A stretch of 64,000 bases of DNA from Pteria penguin (Eukaryota; Mollusca; Bivalvia; Pterioida; Pteriidae), in contig CM068586.1 in NCBI GenBank assembly GCA_035048485.1, positions 54,055,667 through 54,119,666 on the forward strand, in the 5' to 3' direction. Positions 26,871 to 38,400 of the stretch are shown here, one piece after another (positions within the stretch are counted from its first letter, which is position 1; every line of letters starts with the position of its first letter). The notes under the pieces are model-generated. The model was not told the origin of the DNA. It did not search any database and worked only from the letters and a program-made list of their open reading frames with translations. A program made the translations under genes and the position numbers.

Positions 26871-28043
26871 AACTTTTAAGTGAATGGAAGTATGATGAGG
26901 TGGTGGAGAAAGTAATTGGGGGGGGGGGGTGTTTGAGTGGGAGGAAGAGATTTATTTGCACATCGTTGTAGAGTGGTGGGAGGGTAAATGATAAAATAGC
27001 GAACCCTTACTTTTTCGTACATTAATTCTACGTGTATCCACTATTGTTATCTCGTAGAAATGTTAATCTACATGAAAAAGGTTTTAATAATTTTTCTTTG
27101 AAATAGATATTTTTTTTTAGAAGGATCTAGTACATGTACCTTCAGATAAAACGATTTGTCTATCTTGAAGCAATTTAAAACCAAAGTCGATACATTTGTT
27201 TATACCAAATATTCATAATAAATCACAAGGTCAACCTTATCTAACTAGGTGCATTCGATCTCGGATATTTTTGTAATTGAAAAAAAGTGCTATATTACTT
27301 GGCTATCGCAGCATCGTATCACAGATGCTGCTGGAGAATAACAGGTAAGATTACATGACGTGGGGAAGTAAGCGTATCCTGTTCGTCTAGCAACATCCGT
27401 CACAAATGTTGATACATTTTGATATAGATATATTTCATCGTATCCACGTTAAAGATAAAAGTGGATTTATACCTAGGAAAGGTATCAATCACACAGTATC
27501 AGGGAAAGGTCGTGATAGTCCTTTGAAGGTCTAACCCATTTGCGGGGCTTCACACTACAAATGGAATAAGCTGGGCCATAATGTATGGTACGAAGATGAC
27601 CGACAATATATTTATATGTGACACTCAAAATATGTACCACGAGAGACGTTTTTTTTTATACAATATAACGTTTTATTAAAACGAGTCAAAGGACACAGTA
27701 TGATTTATCGTACAATTGAAGATACAGCGGTCTTGAACACAGTAGTCAAGATGTCGGCGTCCTTCACCTTTCGCTAGACTAAAACGTTATTTTGTTTATC
27801 TCACCATTTCAATACCTGTCAAACAGAATTTTTTTCTTTGCAAGTTTTAATATAGATGCATATGTTTCGGACTTAATGGGTGTGATTATTGTAGGTTTTG
27901 TCACACAGAGCAATACTAAATGGGTAAAAAAAACCCCAAGAACACCCCCCCCCCCAAAACCAAAACAACCCCCCCCAAAATAATAAAATGGAATGAAATA
28001 AAATAAAATAATATAAAATAAATAAATAAAAAACGTAAAAACC

Positions 28044-28075
<32 letters not shown>

Positions 28076-28349
28076 CCACAAAAATCCGAAAATACCCCCC
28101 CCCTCAAACAACAACAACAAACAATACAGAGATTACGAAATCAGGTAATGAACACTTATTTAAATTAATGCAACAGTAATTAACATCTACCTGATGTTAA
28201 ACCTCCATTTGAAATATACATCGTCATTTTAACTTACCCGGTGGAGAGCCGTATTTTGTAAAACATCTTCAATCTACAATGTAAATCAAACATCAGTCTT
28301 TGGAAAACATCTATGTTTGTTTCGAGTGGGGTTTGTGTTCTTTTCAACA
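26871..28349. other. Intergenic, no gene recognised
   Basis: No exon recognised. Contains an oligo(G) run at 26919-26929, and oligo(C) and oligo(A) runs at 27943-28072. Confidence 0.6.
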
Positions 28350-29940
28350 ATTTTTATACGTCCGTCATTAGACGGGACGTATTATGTTATGGCGCTGTCC
28401 GTCCGTCCGTCCGTGCGTCCGTCCGTCCGGGGTAATGTTTTCCGGACTTTTTTTGCCGTCTTTCAAGATATTGAGTTGAAATTTGGTATATAGCTTTATT
28501 TCAAGCGGCGTCAGTACCAGTTCGAGTTTTGTTACGATTGACCTACTTTTGACAGATTTATGGCCCTTGGACTTATAAATTTCAAATTTAAAAAAAAAAT
28601 TCATTAAAAATCTATTTTTTGTCAAAACATTATGAAATTTCTCATGAAACAAGTAAAGTGTACCAGCTGTCACATATGTTACGGTTTTTAATATCTTTTT
28701 CTTCATTTTTGAGAAATAGATCATTTGGGGGGGGGGGGGGTTGACCATATGTCCTAGATCATGTTTTCCGGACTTTTTTGCCGTCTTTCAAGATAATTGA
28801 GTTGAAATTTAGTATAAAGCTTTATATCAAGCAGCGTCAGTACCAGTTCGAGTTTTCTTACGATTGACCTACTTTTGACGGATTTATGGCCTTTGGACTT
28901 ATAAATTTCAAAATTTAAAAAAAAAATCATTAAAAATCTATTTTTTGTCAAAACATTATGAAATTTCTCATGAAACAAGTAAAGTGTACCAACTATCACA
29001 TATGTTACGGTTTTTAATATCTTTTTCTTCATTTTTGAGAAATAGATCATTTTAGAGGGGGGGGGGTGACCATATGTCCTAGATCATGTTTTCCGGACTT
29101 TCTTTTGCCGTCTTTCAAGATAATTGAGTTGAAATTTAGTATATAGCTTTATATCAAGCAGCGTCAGTACCAGTTTTATGGCCCTTGGATTTATAAATTT
29201 CAAGATTTTTTTTCAGAAATTCATTAAAAATCTATTTTTTGTCAAAACATTATGAAATTTATTATGAAACAAGTAAAATGTACCAACTATCACATATGTT
29301 ACGGGTTTTAATATTTTTTTCTTCATTTTTGAGAAATTTATAATTTTAAGGGGGGGGGGGGGTTTACAATATGTCATAGGTCATGCTTTCCGGACTTTTT
29401 TGCCGTCTTTCAAGATATCGAGTTGAAATTTGGTATATAGCTTTATTCCAAGCGGCGTCAGTACCAGTTCGAGTTTTGTTAAGATTGACCTACTTTTGAC
29501 GGATTTATGGCCCTTGGACTTAGAAATTTCAAGATTTTGTTTGGAAAATTCATTAAGAATCTAATTTTGGTAAAAACATTATGAAATTTACCATGAAACA
29601 AGTAAAATGTACCAACTGCCACATATTTTACAGGTATTGATATCTTTTTTTTTCATTTTTGAGAAATTTATAATTTTAAGAAAGGGGGGGAGGTGTTAGG
29701 GGGGGGGGGGGGGGCTAGTTCTAAAAAAAATCAAGTTTTTTTGGCAGGTCAAGTTCCAAGATGGGTTGGATAGAACCATTTCTACAGGAGTTATTGCCCT
29801 TGGACTTATTCCTATGATAAAATGCTATGAAACGCAATTAACTTCAGTAAACGTCAGATGTTTTTCATGAAAATCATACCAAATGCGAATTGATCCTGTC
29901 CGAATTAAACGACGGGCGTATTATGCCACGCTAGGCGTTG
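28350..29940. repeat. Composite repeat with ~310-bp internal tandem (4 copies)
   Basis: Starts near 'ATACGTCCGTCATTAGACGGG' and ends near 'GACGGGCGTATTATGCC'. The body has four tandem units beginning about 28438, 28762, 29088 and 29385. Each contains 'TTTCCGGACTTTTTTGCCG', 'AAGCGGCGTCAGTACCAGTT', 'CATTATGAAATTT' and an oligo(G) run. The small open frames across it repeat with the units and are not genes. Confidence 0.85.
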
Positions 29941-29947
29941 CTCTTGT

Positions 29948-30078
29948 TCTGTTATAACGCGACATGAAAGCAGGAGGTAACCAACCTCTAAAACATCGTG
30001 GCGCTATCCGGGAATCGAACCCGGATTGTCTGCGCTGTGAGCTAAGTGATCAATCACTACTCCATGTGTGCTGCATGG
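29948..30078 (-). mobile_element. SINE family A, reverse copy
   Basis: Reverse complement gives a tRNA-like head and B box (complement 'GGGAATCGAACCCGG' near 30010), followed by 'GAGGTTGGTTACCTCCTGCT' and 'CGCGTTATAAC', as in the full copy at 57432; the AACC tail is missing. Confidence 0.8.
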
Positions 30079-32375
30079 AAGGAATGTACAATTAAATTAT
30101 TTGAAATGACATTTCATAATAAATACAATTAAATGTACATAAATTGGCGCGACGGAAAGGTCGATCTTGCAACAATCATTAAATTACTCGCTAAAATTCA
30201 CCCTTTTCAAATTACATCAGTTGCGACTTCCACTTCATACCATTGGGGCAAAGGGTTATCTGATCTTCCAATTATCCGGAACAATTTTGATCAAATAGCA
30301 AACAGTGGTAGATCCGGAAGAAGGGAAAGGGAAGGTCGGAGATAAAACATGTGAGAAAATTAGTATAACAATTTTTGTATGATGATAAAGTAACAAAATT
30401 CGAAGCAGAACCCCCCCCCCCCCCTCTTTTCCCCTCGGTCAACCCTGTATTTCTACCACTGGCCGGTAGTCACTTCATTACATGTACAATTTATCTCTGT
30501 TTATATAGTTTACAGATTGCTATATAAGCAGTAATAATATAGTTATGAAACAAATAAACTGACACAGCATAATTCGAAAAATGGGCTAGACAGAAAACAG
30601 TAGAAATACCTGCCATGCTTAACCTAGTTTTACTTTAATATCTACCTACTCCCCCCCCCCCCCTTTTTTTTTCTCAATGCAAAATGTACAAAATGGCATA
30701 ACACGTTGAACTATTGTGTCTGTATGCAAAGATGTACTGGGTGATCCCGGATTGTAAATTATGAAACATCAGATGCTTTATGTCACATACATACATAACA
30801 AAAGATTGTACTTGTTTGTTGGCGTGATGCTGCCCCCACTGGTCGGATATTACGTCGACTTGCCAGCTAATTATGTCGACTTGTCACGAAATAATATCGA
30901 CTTGTCAGATATTATGTCGACTTGTCAAATAATCATAGCCATATGTCAGATACCATATCGACTTGCCAGCTAATTATGTCTGACGACTTGTCCGTGAATT
31001 ATGTCGACTTGTCAGAAAATTATATCGCCTTGTCAGTAAATTATGTCGACATGTCAGGTATTATGTCCACTTGTCAGGTATTATGTCCACTTGTCAGGTA
31101 TTATGTCACCTTAACAGAAATTTATGTCCACTTATCAGGTATTGTGTCGACTTGTCATATATTATGTCGACTTGTCATATATCATCTCGACTTGTCAGAT
31201 AATCATATCCATGTGTCAATAGTTATGTTGTCATTTATATCGATATAACGTATAACAAGTTAATAGTTTATTACGACACCAAGACAGTTTTAACTACATG
31301 ATGGCAGCCAGTGTTAATTGGTGGAGGAAACCCAGGAGTACCTAGAAACTACTTCCGACCTTCTGTAAATAGTACACTGGTAGATGAGACCCTCGTACTT
31401 GTCACGTCCAGTACTCACGCCCTGCTTTGACAGTGAAAGAAAATCAAGTGGGGGAAGAAGGGAGCAAAGCCTTCTTTCTACTTTTGTGACCAGAGAGGAT
31501 ATTAAAATTTTTTTAATCATAATTATTATTATTGACATTATTTCAGTAACCCCCCCCCCTAAAGCGTTTTAATTTACCTGATTAAAAAGGAGACACAATA
31601 TAAGACTTGAAATGGTTTTTGTTTGTTTGTTTGTTTTTAATCAAATCTTGATTAATGAGAGGTGTGTGATATAAAAAGTAAATATATAACTCAGATTGAT
31701 AACTTTTTGTTTGACTTAAAGGATGTCTGACCAGAGAGATATATGTGCATAGGTTTCTTGTCTATCAGATAAAATTTTATCTTAAATGCACAAGGCAGAA
31801 GACAATTATCCTTAGGAGAAAATTTTGAATCGAAGCAAACAACAGAAGATGGCACCTTACGCAACAAGCACTTGCCGTCATGTTTAAAAAGAAAAACAAT
31901 TCGAATGACAAATGTGTTCCTTAAAATGGTCCTGTATTTCAGGAAGAAGAACAAACAAATATGATTGAACGCTTCATTAAACACCATGCAGCTGAGCTAG
32001 GGCATGTATATAGATACAGTATACTTGAGGTATACAGGTGTGATCTATTTACCATTGTAAACTTTAATACGACTATCGTTCACTAAGATATCGTGGAATG
32101 TCGCATTCTCCACGACGCGCACCTTTTTACTTATGTTAGATCTACAGTTTGTAGTCGACCATTTTGTTTACCATGTTTACAATGAAACGCAATGCAGAAA
32201 GTGGGTCACGGCATTAAATTGCACACCGCCTGCTGTTTTTATCTTGACCAATTTTCATGGAATGGGAGCATATCAAATTAACCCTACTTAGCGATAACAG
32301 TCTATCCTGCGCTTCATAACAGTAAAGTAGTGAAATTACAAATTGACTTCGTTGTACTCTGGCTTGTATATTTTT
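30079..32375. other. Intergenic upstream of the SLC5 gene
   Basis: No exon recognised apart from minisatellite and repeat sequence. At 31290-31470 lies a fragment of a dispersed repeat ('GGCAGCCAGTGTTAATTGGT', 'GGAGGAAACCCAGGAGTACC') related to 33800-33845. The SLC5 promoter and any 5' UTR exon must lie in or before the last few hundred bases; no TATA box or start-site motif is convincing. Confidence 0.5.
30845..31225. repeat. 19-20-bp minisatellite (GTCGACTTGTCAG)
   Basis: About 18-20 units of approximately ATTATGTCGACTTGTCAG plus one or two bases. Variants include GTCCAC and CATATCC. Several units keep the GTCGAC palindrome. Confidence 0.9.
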
Positions 32376-32462
32376 ATGATGGCGACACCCGGTTTGGATC
32401 ACTGGGGAGATATTCTGGTGGTCATCATCTATTTCATCTTCGTTTTTGGAGTGGGAATATGG
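32376..32462 (+). CDS. SLC5A-like: SLC5 exon 1 (start codon, TM1)
   Basis: Two consecutive ATGs in frame, then [10 protein letters not shown] and a hydrophobic segment ending in GVGIW. Donor gtaagt at 32463, phase 0. This matches the short N terminus of SGLTs, so the start is well supported. Confidence 0.93.
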
Positions 32463-35369
32463 GTAAGTGGTTTCCACCTACTGTATGTATAACCAATTTT
32501 TAGGTAAAAGAAGAAAAGGAAAGAAAGGGGGGGGGGGCAGGATTTTAGTAAATTCCTTCTTCAAATGTTCATTTAAATTTACAGTTATGTAATTTTATTA
32601 ACAAAGATATATAAGGGGGAAAAAGGTTGCTGTTAATGCATCTTCAATTTCAAGATTTCAAATTTCACAAAAATTCAAACAACAACCTCCTAATTTGAAT
32701 ATTTAAATGCAGCGGAGTTTTTGTTTTAGATGTGCAGATCTATACATGTACATGTAAATAACAAATCAGAAATTTTTCAGTTCAAATTGATAAACTTCCA
32801 AATTCACATATGTTTTCATATGCATTTTCATTCTATGTACATATGTTTCAGTCTGTATATCGTCAGAAAAGAGGAAGCGTCACTAGTTACTTTTTGGCGG
32901 GAAGAAGTATGACGTGGTTTCCGGTATGCGCATTTCTTAGTGTCTCATTATCAACAAATCGTTACCTTGAAAAATACGATGTGTTTCTTAAGATATGTCT
33001 AGATTTAGATTTTGGCACATTAAGTAATTCACACGTTACAGTTCACTTGGATCTAATCTGTTCAAAGAGATGAGAAGTTTTGGTAGCTAGCATTAAACAA
33101 AACAAAATAAAACCTGATGCCAAATGGTGTTCAACCTTTTGATTTGATCGTTTATTGCTAAATGCGAAACAAAAATTAATTCACCTACATGTATATGATT
33201 TCAGCCCGAAAGTCGATTTATTTTCTTTGTTATTGATCAAAGGGACACGGCGATCACTCACATGGTGGTGATCAGTGTTTAGTGGTGGAAGATAACACCA
33301 CACCATGATGGTTTCACCTATAGACTGGCTTCTAGCGTTCGGTGGTGGAGGATAACACCACACCATGATGATTTCACCTATAGGGTGGCTTCTAGTGTTT
33401 GGTGGTGGAGGATAACACCACACCATGATGATTTCACCTATAGGGTGGCTTCTAGCGTTCGGTGGTGGAGGATAACACCACACCATGATGATTTCACCTA
33501 TAGGGTGGCTTCTAGTGTTTGGTGGTGGTAGATAACACCACACCATAATGATTTCACCTATAGGGTGGCTTCTAGCGTTCGGTGGTGGAGGATAACACCA
33601 CACCATGATGATTTCACCTATAGGCTGGCTTCTAGCGTTCGGTGATGGAGGATAACACCACACCATGATGATTTCACCTATAGGGTGGCTTCTAGTGTTT
33701 AGTGGTGGAGGATAACGCCACATCATGATGATTTCACCGATAGGGTAGCTTCTAGTGTTTGGTGGTGGAGGATAACACCACATCATTATTATTTCACCTA
33801 TAGGTTGGCAGCCAGCTTTTATTGGTGGATGAAGAAACCACCGACTTTTGACAAGTACGCTGGCAGATAGATTTCCTTACATCACGGATTGGGGCTGAAA
33901 CCCCGGCTTGACATTGTTGAGAGACTACATTCGGCAATCGAGGTCCTCAATAGTTTGGATTGCTAATATTTGATAGGGGACGTCAATGCACCAGCAGAAT
34001 ATTTTAAAATATACAATAAATAAATGAGAATAATGACATTGCTTTTCAGGTAGGATCTTCTCTTTTCTCTAGTAATATAGGGAGCGAGCATTTTGTGGGC
34101 TTAGCCGGAACAGGGGCGGCTGCAGGGATAGCAATGATCTCATACGAATGGGCGGTTAGTAAAGATTGCTAGTTTAAGTAACTTCGTTATGATTAAAAAA
34201 TATTTGTGATCAATCCAAATATAAAGCAAAGAAATAGAAATATAAATACTGCAATAAAATAAATCTATAATTTTAATAAACATTTTTGAGTGTGTTTAGG
34301 TTTTTTTTCAGATTTGTTGTAGATGCCGTGCATAATATATTTGTCAATCTCATGATTTTATACCTTGTTTTCAGAGTATGCCGTTGGTGCTGCTCCTGGC
34401 GTGGCTATTTCTTCCCGTCTACATCTCTGCTGGGGTAAGTGATGTCATCGGTTAAGATTTAAAAATTTTAATGTCCCAGATTGTAAAATTCTATAACCCC
34501 AGATTGCAAAATTTCAAAGATACATACCCCGCTGATTACTGTATAAGTATGTAAAACATCAATGGCGAATAGTGGGAATTTAAAAAGAAAAAAAAGGGGG
34601 GGGGGGTGGTGTTTCACAACAAGGTTTCAAGATAAAAAAGAAAAAGGTTTCTTACCTTTCGCTAGAGTCTATAGAAGACCAGGGTTCGGCGCCATTTAAG
34701 TCTTAAGTTGGTTGGTTGGTTGATTGGTGTTTTACGTCGCTTTCAACAATATTTCAGTTATATCGCGACATGGAAGCAAGAGGTTACCAACCTTTTAAAC
34801 ATAGTGGCGCAACCCGGGAATCGAACCTGGATCGTCGGCGCCGCAAGCCAAGCGCTTAACCACTACACCAAGCCTGCCCCTTAATTCTTAAGTCATAATC
34901 TAATATTCTTCAATTCAACAATGAATAAATAACTGGAATTTGGATCTTATTGAGTTTTATCGATAAATAGAAATAAACCATCATGCATGGCAATTTATTT
35001 GAACTTTTGATAATGGATTTGAACTTTTGATAATGGAATAAATCAAAGTTAAATAATTGACTTAAATATTTTCTCATTTTATGGCGCCGGACCCAGGAGA
35101 CAGGAGAAAGCGTAGCTATATTTTACTATCACGTCTTCAATGTCTTACGTAATTTTAAACCCTGACAATACATAAATCCGTGCATGACATAAATTATACG
35201 GGTACATATTGGTTTCCGAGGCTTTGATTGTTGCTAGCATTAATACCACTGGTATCAATCATTTCATGTCACAGGGGTTGTGTATTGAAAAATTAATGTG
35301 TTACAAGCGCTGAGTAGAATAAGATTGTCAACATTTTTAATTCCAGATGAAAATCAGTTTCAGGACATT

Positions 35370-35427
<58 letters not shown>

Positions 35428-38400
35428 ATATAAAGTAGCATTTCAGTTTCTGTAATCTTGCTGAATATTATGTGCTGCAAAATATGTATCCCTTCAGTTT
35501 ACTGGAAATTCATTCATCGATATATCGCATCGATAACACATATTATGGTATGATATCTACATTATTTACGATACACTCCGATATATCATAGTGGCAGTAT
35601 TGACGATAATTTCCGATATATTGCTTCGGTAATGTAAATGATACATATTGAGTTGTTATACCCTTATAAATTTCTCCCTATATGAACTATATAGTAAAAA
35701 ACATTAAAACAAAATGTTAGGACGGAGCAGTCGATACTTTCTTTGCTTACAACAGTAATGGAAAGCGGGTGTGACCTAGTGGATGAGGTGCTCGGCTGGT
35801 GATCTAGAGGTCCTAGGTTGATTCCAGCCCCGGGCACTGTCTTTCGGATGAGACAGTAAAAACCGAGGTCCCGTGTCACGGTAGGCATGGTACGTAAAAT
35901 ATTACTCACTGCTTCGGGTGGGTCCGTTGCAAAGGTAGAAATTTGTATGCAATGCATCTGGCAGATGCCGGTACCGTATACGTAAAATACACGTGGAGTG
36001 ACGTAAAACTATAATCAAGCAATCAATAAACATCAATATTGGACTGGTCGATCAATAGTTCAAAAATATTGACCGACGACGTCACCAGGTGTTATGTACG
36101 AGTTACGTCCTGTAACAGTTATCAATGGTTTGGAATGAGGGCAACTTGTGATTTGTTGGACTTTTAGACAGATCATACGGCCTTGGGCAACATTTTGTCT
36201 TCATATGTTGTCCTCATCCCCAGTCAATAATTGTGTAATATCGTATTGACGATAATGACATTGGCGACATTGACAATATTTTTGTCGATACATTGCGATA
36301 CATGGATACGACGATACTGCCGATTCATTGCGATATTTTACACTTATAGACATTATTTGGTTTATTGAACAGGTATATACACTCCCAGAATTCATGGAGC
36401 GACGATTTGGCGGGAAGCGTATTCGGATCTACCTCAGCGTTTTAGCTTTAGTGCTTTATATTGTTACCAAATTAGCGGTAAGGTAAAAAGTCGAGAGATC
36501 AGTATTATGGCTACAGTAGATTAGTAGGCTGAATTTCGCAAATAATCTTTTAAGTAATTTTGATAATTTGAAACTGAAATTTAACAGTTTACCTCACGAA
36601 GGTCTCATAATGCACTTTTAAGAAAAAATCTGAAAATGCAGCTTTTGAAATCTTAGAGTTTACTTTCAAAAGATGATCTATTTCAGACTTTTTGTTTTTA
36701 CTTCATCACTAAATAGAGAGGCCGAGTATGACACAGAACACTCGCATGTTATTGCATTGGAAAGCAAATTGAATTTTAGACACACATTGTATTCACATCA
36801 CATACAATACAATTGGACAGGAAACCAAGGAGACAAAGTATTATTGAGCATTGTTATCGGTAAATTGTAAATCCGGAAATTTGATTACTCCCACATTATA
36901 ACAAATTACGGATTCTATAATGAAAGAGACTTTGTTGCCTCGGTGACCGAGTTAGATGAGATATTGCACTGAAATCCGTTGAACCCTATCACTTTTGTTC
37001 GAAAGTTCAATTTTGGATTTCGGAACATGAGATCATTTACATGTAGTCTGACATTTATCAGCTCTCAATCATTCTGGTAACAGAAATATGTCTCATAGGA
37101 AAAGTCTGAGAAGTTCCGATTGCTAGTATACTTCAAGAAACCCCTCTTGAATTTTCGTTATATCAAAATGATAAAACCAGAATGGTTACGTAAACAAGAT
37201 TAATTTCGCCAATAATCTAACCAGAGGATGGTAGTTTCCTCCTGTTAACTGTACCAACAAACACAGAACGCTATCATTGGCGGATTTAGAGAGGGGGCAG
37301 GGGTTGCAACACTCCGTTTGATCGGAAAATTCTAGCAAAAAGGTCATTTTCGACCATTTTGTATGACGGCAACCCCGGTCCTTTCCGGACCGAATAATGC
37401 AAAACATTAGTCATAGGAGGCTGCAACCCCCTCTTTTCACAAATTTCTAGATCCGCCTATGGCCATGATATATGTAACATATCTTTAGTATGAACATTCA
37501 TCTTCGTACAATGTGGGCTTTTTCAGGTGAGTATATTCGCCGGAGCATTGTTTATTCAGCTAGCCCTGGGCTGGGACATGTATATTTCCATTGTTGCCCT
37601 GCTTGTAATCACAGCCATATACACTGTGTTAGGTAAGTATAATAGATATCTATTATGTAAATTAAGACACAGCCATTGGAAAGACACATAGTATATTGCA
37701 GTGGCGGATCCAGGATTTCCGAAAAGGTGAGCACATGTGAAAGTCAAGTTTTAATCGGAACTTCTCAGCCATTTTTGGTGCTAATTGTGGAGTTATGGTT
37801 GAAAGTATGTTGCGAAAAGAGGGTCTGGTCCCCTCTATATCTGCCACTGTACTGGTTCTTCGGAAGGCAGGAATTTGTTGGCTGAATTACTTGATGTACT
37901 GACCCCCAAAAGTCAGTTAGTGTGTCAGTGCATAGAAAAATAAGTTTTTACAATAAAGTGTTGAACTTTTATATGGTCTAACTTCTTTGTAATTTATTGT
38001 AAACGAGAGTTACGTGCCACGCCTTACTGTGTTTCGAACTTAGACTTTATAAATTAGCCAATTTCATTGTCGACCAGTTTTCTTTTTGTCGTTGGCGTTG
38101 AAGTAACTTAGTTGTCATGCTTTGACTGATGGGGTTAATTGTCAAACGCTCAGATGATCCAGACAAGTGACTTTTACGTGGGCTACACCCCTCGGGATTT
38201 ATCCTCAGTTTCTAAGTCAAATCTTATTTTTCGATCTTTTGTTTTAATATGACTACATACCTAATGTGACGAAATAATTAAGGATATGTCATCTATTTGT
38301 GTTTTCCAATTAATTCAAATGCTGATATTCATGTATTTATTACAATGTTAATAATATTTTGACTGAAAAATTGTATTATTGCTTACGATAATACCAAAGT

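Noticed and set aside
28368..29050. Two similar - strand open frames of 126 and 98 codons
   Set aside because: They repeat with the ~310-bp units of a dispersed repeat and contain lysine-rich translations of AT-rich DNA without a domain.
33181..33786. 201-codon - strand open frame, proline-rich repeat
   Set aside because: By-product of a 60-bp intronic minisatellite; no start context, signal or domain.
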